Numbered from the stretch's first letter, positions 15,578 to 24,710 are shown. The stretch: 64,000 nt of DNA from Thermohalobaculum sp035527255 (GCA_035527255.1 DATLAW010000237.1:1-64000); one strand, 5' to 3'. Numbers and translations: made by a program. Notes: a model not told the origin generated them from the sequence alone.

Positions 15578-17383
15578 TCAGCCGCCGTTGGGTTTGACCT
15601 TGGTCGTCGCCCCCTCGCTCTGGATCAGAGACGGATTGTTTGACGCGGCCTCCTCGGCCAGCACGGTGTCAAGACCTTCCTCAAGCTTATGACGAATCCG
15701 GATGGCTTCGGTTTCCTCAGGCTTGAAAGAAAGCGAGCGTTTCCACTGGAACTGAGCCTCGAGATGCCGCCCGATCATCCAAAGGGCGTCACCGAAGTGG
15801 TCGTTGATCACCGGATCGACCGGCTTCAATTGGACGGCCTTCTCGAGATGTTCGACGGCACCGGCGTAGTCGCCAAGGCGGTAAAGGACCCACCCCAGGC
15901 TATCGACGATGTAGCCGTCATCAGGACGCTGCTCGACGGCCTTCTCGATCATGGCCTGGGCCTCGACGAGATTTGTCCCCATCTCGACCCAGCTATAGCC
16001 GAGATAGTTCAGCACCAATGGCTGATCGGGTTCGAGCTCCAACGCCTTGAGAAAATCGGCCTCGGCCCGCGGCCACTGCTTGGACCGCTCGAACGCGATG
16101 GCACGCTGATAGAATAACGGCCAGTGGCGGCGTTCGGGGTGGGAGACCAGTGCAAGGGCACCATCATAAGCCGCACCCGCCTCGGCAAACTGTTCGTTCT
16201 GGCGCAACATGTCGCCGAGCGAGGTGTGCCCCTCGATCCAGCGTGGATGAGCCAAGACGGTATCCTGCAATGCGGCGATACCCTCATCGACGCGCCCGGC
16301 CGCTTGCATTGACTCGGCCCGGGCGATTTCGGCCTCGAGGGCCTCGGGTTGGTCAGCCGGAATTGCCTCGTAGGCGGAAATTGCAAGGTCGTACTGCTTT
16401 TGGGATTGCATGATCCCGGCGACCAGGAGCCGCGCCTCGATCAAATCCGGATTGAGGTAGGTCGCGAGTTGGGCATAGGCCAGACCGATCTGCCAATTTG
16501 CGCCGCGTGCCAGGTAGCCGGCGACGCCGTAAAGCGATTCAGCGGCTCCCTCGGTTCCGGTCTTGACAACCGGTCCCGGGATCTTGCCGGCCTCAAGGTC
16601 ACGCGCAAGCAACTCAAGCCGCCGGTCGCCATAGGTTTGCGCCAATCGCTCGGCCAGCGCGGCGCGCGCCTCGTCGATCCGATCGAGCCGTGCCAGCACA
16701 CCGGCACGAATGCGAGTGAGCCGCAGGGTGGCGTTGCCGGAGCGTTCGGTTGCTCGGTCGATGGCGACGATGGCTTCGGCGTCACGGCCTGATGCGGATT
16801 CCAACAGGCCAAGATGAAAAGCAACGACTATCTCACCGGCTGAGCCGCCGGTTCCGGCAGTTTCCAGCGCGGTCAGCAGATCCCGCGCTGTGTCGATTTC
16901 GCCTTCGTCGAAGGCTGCCCAAACATCGATCAGCTGGCCGACGAATGGCCCGGCATCGGTGGTCCTGGTAGCGAGGAGACTGCGCGCCTGGAGCGGATCG
17001 TTGCGCTTGAGCGCGTCGGCTGCCTCGAGCAGAACTCCAAGATGATGCCCTGGCCGGAGCGCGTCGAGCCGCCGTGCCACCGGGATTGCGCGTTCGATCT
17101 GACCGGAGGCGATCTGATACGTGACGGTGCGCTCCATCAGGTCGGCATTCGCGGTATCGCGGGTCAGCGCCTGGGTATAGAGCCGGGCGGCCTCGGCGAT
17201 ATCACCGCGACGGGCGGCACTTTCAGCCGCCAGATAGGGGCCTGCAATGCCGTTAAGGCCTTGGGCGGAGGCTGGAATCGCCGTGGGCAACATCAACGCA
17301 ATTGACAGCGCGAGCGGCGCCAGTGCACGCCAGGTCAAGCCCGGGATCAGGGTGGAACGTTTGTCGGCCAAGTCAGCCTCCAT
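15578..17383 (-). CDS. Exported tetratricopeptide-repeat protein
   Basis: About 601 residues. From the chosen ATG at 17383 the N terminus is a signal peptide: basic start, hydrophobic LAPLALSIALMLPTAIPA, then ASAQG as cleavage site. The rest is helical repeats: degenerate copies between about 40 and 330, then clear TPRs, notably DYAGAVEHLEKAVQLKP near the C terminus. It should be periplasmic or outer-membrane-associated and act as a protein-protein scaffold; no enzymatic domain seen. In-frame ATGs at 17431 and 17488 would add a non-conserved leader ahead of the signal peptide. It ends two bases before the putative ispE start, so the two are probably coupled, and follows phaC on the same strand. 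Confidence 0.8.
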   Translation of the reverse strand: MEADLADKRSTLIPGLTWRALAPLALSIALMLPTAIPASAQGLNGIAGPYLAAESAARRGDIAEAARLYTQALTRDTANADLMERTVTYQIASGQIERAIPVARRLDALRPGHHLGVLLEAADALKRNDPLQARSLLATRTTDAGPFVGQLIDVWAAFDEGEIDTARDLLTALETAGTGGSAGEIVVAFHLGLLESASGRDAEAIVAIDRATERSGNATLRLTRIRAGVLARLDRIDEARAALAERLAQTYGDRRLELLARDLEAGKIPGPVVKTGTEGAAESLYGVAGYLARGANWQIGLAYAQLATYLNPDLIEARLLVAGIMQSQKQYDLAISAYEAIPADQPEALEAEIARAESMQAAGRVDEGIAALQDTVLAHPRWIEGHTSLGDMLRQNEQFAEAGAAYDGALALVSHPERRHWPLFYQRAIAFERSKQWPRAEADFLKALELEPDQPLVLNYLGYSWVEMGTNLVEAQAMIEKAVEQRPDDGYIVDSLGWVLYRLGDYAGAVEHLEKAVQLKPVDPVINDHFGDALWMIGRHLEAQFQWKRSLSFKPEETEAIRIRHKLEEGLDTVLAEEAASNNPSLIQSEGATTKVKPNGG

Positions 17384-17512
17384 GAAGGTAGGATCGGGCG
17401 TTGAAGGGCAGCGCCGATCAGTCTCGAACATTATGCCTGCGCATTGTGGCACATTAGAGGTTGCGGTAGGCCGGATGCAATTGCCCAATATATAGCTGTG
17501 AACAAGAACGGT

Positions 17513-18628
17513 TCAACCGATGCGGCCAAGCCACGCTGATATAGCCGGCGCGACCATTTGCTGGGCGCGGCGCGAGACGAATACTCCGACGTGGCCGGTC
17601 GGGATCTCCAGCTCCTGATAATCGCGGCCGGCGAGGATGCCGCCCAAAGCCCGGCTGCACGGCGGCGGGATGATGTGATCCTCGGCGCCGAAGATATTTA
17701 GCACCGGGCATTCGATTGCCGCCAAATCGACAGCCTCGCCAGCGACGTGAAATTCGCCCCGAACCAAACGGTTTTCCAGATAAAGCCCAATCAGCCATTC
17801 CTTTGCGGCGGCACCTGGGTGGTCGGGGCGGTCAGCAAGCCACTTTTCCATACGCAGAAAGGTCTCCAGCGCCTCGGCATCGTCGGCGAGATCGACCAGG
17901 CCAGAGGTGTATTTCGCCAAGGTCCGGGCCGGGGTGAGCTGTTGGAAAAGAGCCCCGGTGAGTTGGCCGGAGAGATTGCCGCACTCGTCGATCAGGTCGG
18001 CGAGCAACTGGGCCGGCAAGCTGCGGACCCAGACGTTCAGCAGACCTTGATCCGGCGTCGGATCCAATATGTCGGCGTGGAAGTCGATCGGCGTCACGGT
18101 CAGGACCAGACCCAGGACAGTATCCGGATGTCGCGCGGCGTGGCAGGCCGCAAAGACGCCCCCCTGGCAGATCCCAAACAACGCCACCTTGCGCGCGCCG
18201 CTGGTGGTACGGATAGCGGCGATCGCGTCGCCAAGATGGAACTCGGCATAGTCGGTGAAATCGTTGAACTGATCTGCCCGGCCCGGATTCCCCCAATCGA
18301 TGACATAGAGGTCGATCCCCGCACCGAGCAGGCGCGCGACCAGCGAGCGGCCGGGTTCAAGATCGGTCATGCTTTGGCGCCCGATCAACCCGTGCATGAT
18401 CAACATCGGGCCCAGCGGTAGAGCATCGCTTGCGATGGGACGGTAGCGATAGAGGCGGATCTTGCCGTCACGCCAGATCTCGTCCTTGGGCGTGGTGGCG
18501 ATCTCGATTGTGCTGCCACCTTTGGTGGCGGCGAGACGCTGGCCCAGTTTGATCGCTCGCTCGGCGATTGCTCGCAGGTCGGTTGCGCCGAATTCGGGCA
18601 TTCCGAACCGATCTTGCCCGGCGCTCAT
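17513..18628 (-). CDS. phaC: Class III poly(3-hydroxyalkanoate) synthase subunit PhaC
   Basis: A 371-residue alpha/beta-hydrolase-type polymerase, joining 3-hydroxyacyl-CoA units into storage polyester at granules. The length (class I/II enzymes are about 560-600) and partner PhaE define class III. The lipase-like box is FGICQGG with Cys as nucleophile (C154); the other catalytic residues are D317 in FGAEDHIIPP and H346 in PTGHVGVFVS. The conserved IDWGNPG block (110-116) and LTVTPIDFHAD (176-186) are present. Its start overlaps the phaE stop by four bases (ATGA). Identification is secure. Confidence 0.93.
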   Translation of the reverse strand: MSAGQDRFGMPEFGATDLRAIAERAIKLGQRLAATKGGSTIEIATTPKDEIWRDGKIRLYRYRPIASDALPLGPMLIMHGLIGRQSMTDLEPGRSLVARLLGAGIDLYVIDWGNPGRADQFNDFTDYAEFHLGDAIAAIRTTSGARKVALFGICQGGVFAACHAARHPDTVLGLVLTVTPIDFHADILDPTPDQGLLNVWVRSLPAQLLADLIDECGNLSGQLTGALFQQLTPARTLAKYTSGLVDLADDAEALETFLRMEKWLADRPDHPGAAAKEWLIGLYLENRLVRGEFHVAGEAVDLAAIECPVLNIFGAEDHIIPPPCSRALGGILAGRDYQELEIPTGHVGVFVSRRAQQMVAPAISAWLGRIG

Positions 18629-19353
18629 TTGCCGTCGTCCAGCCGGGTGTGCAACGCCCGGAGATCGCGCTTCAGACCATGAATCGTTTGGTGCAGATCA
18701 TCGACTTCCGCTCGGGTCGGCAATCCTAGCATCTCGGCAATCCGCCCAATCCGCCCACGCAGAAATGCCGAGCAGTCGAGCCGGGTGCGGATCAGGTCGC
18801 GCTGGGCGGCAAGGAACTCGTCGGAACGCTGCGCCATTGCCAGCTCCGCGCTCGCCGCCCTCTGCCACCGGGTCTGGATCACCTCCCAGCCGGGGAGCCC
18901 GTCGCTGGTGGGGCCAGGTTGGCCGTAGTCTTGGGCCATTTCCTCGGTGAACCGCTTGAACGCCTTCAGCCATGCCGCACCTATCACGGTGCGATAGCGC
19001 TCCAGCGCTGTGGCGTAGGCGATCCATTGCCGTGAGGCGGTCAGCGCGTCGCGTTCCTCGCGCCAGAGATCGGTGCCGTCGGCGGCTCCAAACCAGCGCC
19101 AAAGATCGCCGAAACCACTGCTCCCCGCCGCATCAAGCCAACCGACCGGATCAAACGGACCGCCCTGCGCCCCCGTGGAACTGGCCTCGGCATAGGTCTG
19201 GGCGAAACGGTTCCAGGCGGCAAAAAGGGCGGCGCATTTCTCCTTCAGCGACTCGGCTATCAGTGAATTCGAGGGATCAGCGGCGAAGAACGCCCGGCTG
19301 CTCGCCAGCCAGATTTGGAACAGATCTTGATCAGCCGTTCCGCGATCAGACAT
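18625..19353 (-). CDS. phaE: Class III PHA synthase subunit PhaE
   Basis: A 242-residue helical protein required for activity of class III PhaC. The C-terminal PhaE signature is visible: EMLGLPTRAEVDDLHQTIHGLKRDLRALH (about 208-236), a short loop plus amphipathic helix. The N-terminal two thirds are Trp-rich and helical with few family-wide motifs. It is shorter than the purple-sulfur-bacterial PhaE (about 350 residues). The gene is first in a phaE-phaC unit; the TPR gene and ispE follow on the same strand after about 130 bases. Confidence 0.88.
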   Translation of the reverse strand: MSDRGTADQDLFQIWLASSRAFFAADPSNSLIAESLKEKCAALFAAWNRFAQTYAEASSTGAQGGPFDPVGWLDAAGSSGFGDLWRWFGAADGTDLWREERDALTASRQWIAYATALERYRTVIGAAWLKAFKRFTEEMAQDYGQPGPTSDGLPGWEVIQTRWQRAASAELAMAQRSDEFLAAQRDLIRTRLDCSAFLRGRIGRIAEMLGLPTRAEVDDLHQTIHGLKRDLRALHTRLDDGK

Positions 19354-19440
19354 AGACGCGCCCCTTCAACCCGAACCTCCGGGCGGGTCGAGCGTAGTGC
19401 GGAAATTGGTCTAACGGAACCAAATCCTGCCCGGCCCAGG

Positions 19441-19980
19441 TCAGGCGCGCCCAGAACAGGGCATGATCTCGCCCAGCAGGGCGATCAATCGGTCGCTATC
19501 GATGCCTTCAGTCTGATCAACATAGAGCGGATGACTGGCCGCTTCGTCCCAGAGCCGGAGCAGAGGCCTTTGGTTGCCATCCTGGGGCAAAACATCCGCC
19601 TTGAGGTCGAGAGTGTCCTGGTAGGCAGGCAGCCGGTTGGCGAGGTAGCCGAACATCGGATCGATCTTGCTCTGATCGGCGTCGCTGTAGGTGTCAGAGT
19701 AACGCCTGAAACTCGTCTCGCTGAGCGAAGACCAGATGCCAATCCCGAAGCCGTCTGTCACTCCCCCGACAGGAATTAGCAGGAGGCAACGGATGAAGTA
19801 GCTGGGTTGCCCCGCGATCTCCATCGAGCACCTGTCGCTATCCTTGGCCAGAACCTTGAATTCAGGGTCACCGCCCGTTGCCCAATGATAGTGGATCGGC
19901 GCATCGAAACAAAAGTCGGGGACGCCGCGTTTGCGCTCGCCACAGCAAGTGCAGGTCCATTCCCATTGCGATAAGTCCAT
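19441..19980 (-). CDS. DUF2199 family protein
   Basis: A 179-residue soluble protein of the DUF2199 type. The N-terminal WTCTCCGERKRGVPDFCFDAP (about 8-28) contains a C-x-x-C-like cluster and the conserved F-x-x-x-x-P; later SDRCSMEIAGQPSYFIRCLLLIPV and GFGIGIWSSLSE match the family core. The cysteines suggest possible metal binding, though only one full knuckle is evident. No function is established for the family. It lies between phaE and a hydroxyacid dehydrogenase on the same strand, but spacing (about 20 and 87 bases) does not force co-transcription. Confidence 0.8.
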   Translation of the reverse strand: MDLSQWEWTCTCCGERKRGVPDFCFDAPIHYHWATGGDPEFKVLAKDSDRCSMEIAGQPSYFIRCLLLIPVGGVTDGFGIGIWSSLSETSFRRYSDTYSDADQSKIDPMFGYLANRLPAYQDTLDLKADVLPQDGNQRPLLRLWDEAASHPLYVDQTEGIDSDRLIALLGEIMPCSGRA

Positions 19981-20000
19981 CTCGATCTCCGCGCCGGATC

Positions 20001-20984
20001 TTACAGCATCGATGGCAACACCTGGTCGGGCGGGCGGTGACCGTCGGCAAAGGTTTTGATGTTGATGATGACCTTCTCGCCCATCTCGGCCCGGCCCTCC
20101 TCGGTTGCCGAGCCCATATGCGGCAATAGCATAACATTTGGCAAACCCATCAGGCGCGGATTTACCGCCGGTGCATGCTCGAACACGTCGAGGCCGGCAC
20201 CGGCGAGTTCGCCGCGCACCAGCATCCGGGTCAGGGCATTCTCATCGATTATTTCGCCGCGCGCGGTGTTGACGATGTAAGCGGCCGGTTTCATCAGCTT
20301 CAGCCGCCGGGCCGAGAGCAGATGGAATGTCGCCGGCGTGTGCGGACAATTGACGCTGAGGATATCGACGCGGGCGAGCATCTGGTCGAGGCTCTCCCAG
20401 TAAGTCGCGTCGAGTTCGGTCTCGATGTCCTCATGCAGACGGCGGCGGTTGTGGTAGTGGATCTGCAGCCCAAACGCCCGCGCCCGGCGCGCCACCGCCT
20501 GGCCGATCCGGCCCATGCCGAGGATACCGAGCCGCTTACCCCAGATGCGATGGCCCATGATCGCGGTCGGCGACCAGCCCTGCCAGTCGCCGGACTGGAT
20601 CAGCCCCATGCCCTCCTTGATCCGGCGCGGCACGGCGAGGATCAGGGCCATGGTCATGTCGGCGGTGTCCTCGGTCAGGACGCCTGGGGTGTTGGAGACC
20701 AGGATGCCGCGCCGCCGGGCGGTCTCGACGTCGATATGGTCGAACCCGGCGCCGTAATTGGCGATCAGCTTCAGCCGCTCGCCCGCCTGGGCCAGCAGCT
20801 TCTGGTCGATCCGGTCGGTGACCGTGGGCACCAGAACGTCCGCCGTGGCGATCGCCCGGCCGAGATCGGTCTGGGACATGGCGGTGTCGGTGTTGTTGAG
20901 CTGGACCTCGAACAGTTCGCGCATCCGGGTCTCGACCGCCTCGGGCAGCTTGCGCGTGACGACGACAAGACGTTTGCGGGGCAT
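20001..20984 (-). CDS. D-2-hydroxyacid dehydrogenase (glyoxylate/hydroxypyruvate reductase type)
   Basis: A 327-residue NAD(P)-dependent oxidoreductase. The Rossmann signature is LGILGMGRIGQAVARRARAFG (about 148-168) with GxGxxG; the catalytic Arg lies in the INxARG block (VNTARGEIIDENAL), the Glu in DVFEHAPAVNPRL, and the His in MLLPHMGSAT. This is the arrangement of the glyoxylate reductase/D-glycerate dehydrogenase group. It reduces short 2-keto acids to D-2-hydroxy acids in the cytosol. The start at 20984 is backed by a GGATTT-type weak ribosome site. It is divergent from the SH3 gene; spacing to its start is 173 bases. Precise substrate is not resolved. Confidence 0.9.
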   Translation of the reverse strand: MPRKRLVVVTRKLPEAVETRMRELFEVQLNNTDTAMSQTDLGRAIATADVLVPTVTDRIDQKLLAQAGERLKLIANYGAGFDHIDVETARRRGILVSNTPGVLTEDTADMTMALILAVPRRIKEGMGLIQSGDWQGWSPTAIMGHRIWGKRLGILGMGRIGQAVARRARAFGLQIHYHNRRRLHEDIETELDATYWESLDQMLARVDILSVNCPHTPATFHLLSARRLKLMKPAAYIVNTARGEIIDENALTRMLVRGELAGAGLDVFEHAPAVNPRLMGLPNVMLLPHMGSATEEGRAEMGEKVIINIKTFADGHRPPDQVLPSML

Positions 20985-21157
20985 GGGCAGAAATCCTTTT
21001 CGCTAGGGCCTGTCTCCGTGATAGAATCTCGCGAGCGGGGATTGAAGGGCAAATGTCCGATCCTCGGTAAAAATGATTGGGGCACATAAAGGACCGGAGC
21101 AATCCGGCGGGTCAGTGAACGCCTCCGGCAGCGGACGGCGATACAAGGCAGGGCGGA

Positions 21158-21703
21158 ATGTGGATATTCGCACGGGTTTCACCGGGCATCGCGACTTTGC
21201 ATGTGGCTTTGGCGTTGGTCATCGCGTTGGCGGGGCCCGTTGGGGCGCGGGCGCAAACGGTCGTTGGGGACGCGGTTGGACCGGAAACCAATCTACCGAT
21301 TCCACGCTTTGTCTCGCTGCGAGGCGGTGAGGTGAATGTGCGCCGGGGGCCGGGGCTCGATTATCGCATCGACTGGGTGTTTCAGCGTCGCGGTCTGCCG
21401 GTGCGGGTTATCGACGAATATGGCAACTGGCGCCGGATCGCCGACTCGGACGATGCTGGGGGTTGGGTCTATCACGCCCTGCTGACAGCAAAGCGCATGG
21501 CACTAATAACCGCGCCCGAGGTACATTTCCGGGCCGAGCCCGAGGAAAGCGCCGCAGCCACGGCCAAGGCTGAACAGGGCGTGGTAACGCATCTGCTGCA
21601 ATGCCAACCGGACTGGTGCCGGGTCGAAGCCGAGGGCACCGAAGGCTGGGTCCGCAAGACCGCGATTTGGGGTGTGGAGCCTGGCGAGGTGTTTGGGGAT
21701 TGA
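21158..21703 (+). CDS. Exported SH3-like domain protein
   Basis: A 181-residue protein with an N-terminal signal peptide (hydrophobic stretch about 11-28, cleavage near GARAQT) and two bacterial SH3-like repeats: LRGGEVNVRRGPGLDYRIDWVF (about 54-75) and VHFRAEPEESAAATAKAEQGV (about 123-143), each followed by a Trp-containing strand (YGNWRRI, QPDWCRVEAEGTEGWV). Such domains bind peptidoglycan or periplasmic partners. ATG is preceded by GGGCGGA. The gene stands about 70 bases ahead of lemA on the same strand and may be read with it. Confidence 0.82.
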   Translation: MWIFARVSPGIATLHVALALVIALAGPVGARAQTVVGDAVGPETNLPIPRFVSLRGGEVNVRRGPGLDYRIDWVFQRRGLPVRVIDEYGNWRRIADSDDAGGWVYHALLTAKRMALITAPEVHFRAEPEESAAATAKAEQGVVTHLLQCQPDWCRVEAEGTEGWVRKTAIWGVEPGEVFGD

Positions 21704-21772
21704 GGGGATTTTCTGGTGCTTTGGCGGAAGCGCTGCATAGAATGTCATTTAACAAAAAGGACGGAGACGGCG

Positions 21773-22336
21773 ATGTCTATTATTCTCTACATCCTGCTGG
21801 CAGCGGTCGTTCTGATCCCGCTTTACGGGATCATCCTCTACAATGCGCTGGTAAGATCGCGGAACATGGTGGAGGAGGGCTGGAGCGGCATCGACGTGCA
21901 GCTCAAGCGCCGGGCCGACCTGATCCCCAATCTGCTCGAAACGGTCAAGGGATATGCGGCGCACGAGAAGGACGTTCTCGAGGAGGTGACACGCGCGCGG
22001 GCCGGGGCAGCCTCGGCGACCAGCGTGGGTGCGGCCCAACAGGCGGAGAATGTCCTTACGTCGGCCCTGCGCCAGCTATTTGCCGTCGCCGAGGCCTATC
22101 CGGACCTCAAGGCCGATGGGAACTTCCAGCAGCTTCAGTCCCAGCTCGCCGAGGTCGAGGACGACGTCCAGAAGGCGCGGCGCTACTACAATGGCGCCGT
22201 GCGCCAGCTAAACACCTCGGTCGAGGTGTTTCCCAGCAACATCGTCGCCTCGCAGTTCAGGTTCGAGCAGGCGGATTACTTTGAGATCGAGGATCCGCAT
22301 AGCCGCGAGGTGCCGAAGATCGACTTCGGATCGTGA
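21773..22336 (+). CDS. lemA: LemA family protein
   Basis: A 187-residue LemA protein: one N-terminal transmembrane helix (about 5-24), then a long helical bundle carrying the family blocks YNALVRSRNMVEEGWSGIDVQLKRRADLIPNLLETVKGYA and a C-terminal YNGAVRQLNTSVEVFPSNIVA. ATG at 21773 has ACGGAGA seven bases upstream; the open frame begins earlier but without support. The stop overlaps the DUF2207 gene start. LemA plus a Gly-rich DUF2207 protein is a recurrent pair; the joint role, possibly membrane or envelope related, is not established. Confidence 0.93.
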   Translation: MSIILYILLAAVVLIPLYGIILYNALVRSRNMVEEGWSGIDVQLKRRADLIPNLLETVKGYAAHEKDVLEEVTRARAGAASATSVGAAQQAENVLTSALRQLFAVAEAYPDLKADGNFQQLQSQLAEVEDDVQKARRYYNGAVRQLNTSVEVFPSNIVASQFRFEQADYFEIEDPHSREVPKIDFGS

Positions 22337-24276
22337 CGATGCTGTTCCGGGCATGTGCGCTCGCCGCCCTGCTGGCCATGTGCGGGACCGCGCATGCGGA
22401 GGAGCAAATCCGGTCATTCGATGTCGAGATTGAGGTGCTGGAAGACGGCACCCTCGATGTGACCGAAAATATCACGGTTACGGTCGAGGGTCGCGAGATC
22501 AAGCGCGGCATCTACCGGGATCTCCCGATCGCGTACAAAGAGGAAGACGGGCGGAACGCGCTGGCGACGTTTGAGGTGCTGGAGGTGCTGCGCAACGGCG
22601 CGACGGAGCGCTACCACCGGTCGAGCGAAGGCGCCTATGCGCGGGTCTATATGGGCCAGCGCGATGTCCTGCTGCCGGTGCCTGCGGAACAGCGCTACAC
22701 GCTGCACTACCGGACCAGCGGGCAACTGCGCGCCCAGCAGGGTTATGACGAGCTATACTGGAACGTCACCGGCGACCGCTGGAAATTCCGCATCCAGACT
22801 GCCAGCGTCGCGATCCGCCTGCCCGATGGGACGGAGATTCTGCAACACGCCGCTTATACTGGGCCACGGGGCGCAACCGGGACAGATTTCGAAGTCGTGG
22901 CAGTAGCAGACGGGGTCTACCGGGCCAGAATCACCGCACCACTGGACCACCACGAGGGGTTTACCGTTGCGATCGGCTGGCCAAAGGGGGCGGTCAAAAT
23001 CCCGCCGGTTCAATACGGTGTCCGGAGAGCGACCGGCGGATACACGGTCCCGATGACCCTTGGCGGGGTCAGGCTTGGCCCAATTGCCGCGGTATTGGGG
23101 ACGATGCTGGGGGCGCTGGCGCTCCTGCTCGGATGGCTTCGGGTCGGGCGCGACCCGGCTGGTGGGGCGATCTACCCGCGCTTCGAGCCTCCGGCGGGTC
23201 TGAGCCCGGCGGCGACGCGCTATTTGAAGAAGTTCGGCTTCGGTCCGAAGTGCCTGACGGCGGCGATCCTGAGCATGGCGGTCAAGGGCGCGTTGCGAAT
23301 AGCCGAGCAGCCTTCCGCAAGCCTGTTCCGCGACAAGGAATATACGCTGGACCCGCTGGGGGCCAAAAAGCGAGGATTGACCACGGGCGAAAATGCGGCC
23401 TATTGGCAGCTTTTCCCCGGCAGCCAGCCGCTTACCCTGACTGCGAACGAAATCTGTGGCGCGCGCGTGGACAAAGCCAGGGCGGAGTTGAAGTCGAAGC
23501 TGTGGGACGAGCATTACGGCGCCTCGTTCCGGCGCAATACCGGCTATACCGTCGGCGGGATTGCTGCCGGGGTAATCATCTCCATCACGCTGATCCTCAT
23601 CACCGAGCGTGGCAACATGATGGTGGCGGCGTATTGGGGCGCACCGGCGCTGTTATGCGCCCTGCTGACCTACGCCGCCGGGTTCCTGCTGGTTGAGTTC
23701 GGCGATATGCGGCAGGGCGGGCGCCCGACGATCGGGAGGCTGGCGAAGGTCCTCGCGGCGTTGTTTTTTGTGGTGACGTTTGGCGGCAGCTTGTTATCTG
23801 AATTCAGCTTCGACGACATTCTCGCCTTCGCGGAACCATCCGTCGCCTATGCCGGAGCGGCCTTTGGCGTGGTGGCGATGCTGTTTCATTTCCTGATGGC
23901 AGCGCCATCGAAAGCGGGCCGCAAAATTCTGGACGAGATCGCCGGGTTCGAGATCTACCTGCGGACGGCGGAGGAAGACCGGCTCGACATTCTGAGCCCG
24001 CCAGAGCGCACGCCGGAGCTGTTCGAGCAGCTGCTCCCTTACGCGGTCGCGCTGGGGCTATCACACCAATGGGCAGCAAAATTCGCCGACGTGCTGGCCA
24101 AAGCCGCGCAACCTGTATGGTATTCCGGGTCGGGTCAGTTCGACATCGGCGGCTTTGAGCGCGGGTTCAGCCACGCCGTGTCATCGACGACGGCGCCGTC
24201 GCGCGGCTCCGGCGGCTCCGGTGGCGGCGGGTCCTCGGGCGGCGGTGGCGGCGGGGGTGGTGGTGGCGGCTGGTGA
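22333..24276 (+). CDS. DUF2207 membrane protein with Gly-rich C terminus
   Basis: A 647-residue membrane protein. Signal peptide (about 1-20, cleaving after AHA), an extracytoplasmic DUF2207 beta domain (about 25-215) with SFDVEIEVLEDGTLDVTENITV, a transmembrane helix near 240-262, a cytoplasmic part with AATRYLKKFGFGPKCLTAAIL (winged-helix-like, roughly 295-400), further transmembrane helices around 410-530, and a Ser/Gly tail ending in an uninterrupted Gly run before Trp. The tail is typical of this family and of YgcG-type proteins. GTG start at 22333 overlaps lemA by four bases; ATG at 22339 is equally possible. Function unknown. Confidence 0.9.
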   Translation: MTMLFRACALAALLAMCGTAHAEEQIRSFDVEIEVLEDGTLDVTENITVTVEGREIKRGIYRDLPIAYKEEDGRNALATFEVLEVLRNGATERYHRSSEGAYARVYMGQRDVLLPVPAEQRYTLHYRTSGQLRAQQGYDELYWNVTGDRWKFRIQTASVAIRLPDGTEILQHAAYTGPRGATGTDFEVVAVADGVYRARITAPLDHHEGFTVAIGWPKGAVKIPPVQYGVRRATGGYTVPMTLGGVRLGPIAAVLGTMLGALALLLGWLRVGRDPAGGAIYPRFEPPAGLSPAATRYLKKFGFGPKCLTAAILSMAVKGALRIAEQPSASLFRDKEYTLDPLGAKKRGLTTGENAAYWQLFPGSQPLTLTANEICGARVDKARAELKSKLWDEHYGASFRRNTGYTVGGIAAGVIISITLILITERGNMMVAAYWGAPALLCALLTYAAGFLLVEFGDMRQGGRPTIGRLAKVLAALFFVVTFGGSLLSEFSFDDILAFAEPSVAYAGAAFGVVAMLFHFLMAAPSKAGRKILDEIAGFEIYLRTAEEDRLDILSPPERTPELFEQLLPYAVALGLSHQWAAKFADVLAKAAQPVWYSGSGQFDIGGFERGFSHAVSSTTAPSRGSGGSGGGGSSGGGGGGGGGGGW

Positions 24277-24284
24277 ACCCGGCC

Positions 24285-24710
24285 TCAGACCTTCCGCAGC
24301 CGGATCACCACATCTACTTTGGCAATCTCGGCGCCTTCGGGCGGCTCGGGCAAATGCTCGAAGCGGACCGAGCCGTGCGGCGCGTCGCTGAGGCGGCCGT
24401 CGGCTTCCCAATAATAATGGGCGTGGTCGGTGACGTCGGTGTCGAAATACGAACGGGTGCCATCGACGGTTATCTCGTTCATCAACCCGGCCTCGGTGAA
24501 GCTACGCAGTGTGTTGTAGACGGTCGCCATCGAGACTTTGGCACCCGAGTTGCGCGCGGCATCGAAGAGGCGCTCGGCAGTGACATGGCGGTTCTGGCCG
24601 TCGCCGATCAGCAGTTTTGCCAGCGCCATGCGTTGGCGCGTCGGACGCAAGCCGCCGGTCGCCAGCCAGCGGCCCGCGCGGAGGTCTTCGCTTTGCATGC
24701 GTTCGGTCAT
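24285..24710 (-). CDS. irr: Iron response regulator Irr (Fur family)
   Basis: A 141-residue Fur-family regulator. The winged-helix domain (about 10-85) has LRPTRQRMALAKLLI, HVTAERLFDAA and the recognition stretch MATVYNTLRSFTEAGLMNEI. The C-terminal half has DTDVTDHAHYYWEADG, the metal/heme-region histidines, and LPEPPEGAEIAKVDVVIRLR, the ending characteristic of alphaproteobacterial Irr rather than Fur. Irr senses heme/iron status and represses or activates iron and heme genes. Start at 24710 with GGGAGA upstream. It is divergent from fabA, an arrangement common in this class. An apparent longer reading frame through fabA is antisense and was not used. Confidence 0.92.
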   Translation of the reverse strand: MTERMQSEDLRAGRWLATGGLRPTRQRMALAKLLIGDGQNRHVTAERLFDAARNSGAKVSMATVYNTLRSFTEAGLMNEITVDGTRSYFDTDVTDHAHYYWEADGRLSDAPHGSVRFEHLPEPPEGAEIAKVDVVIRLRKV

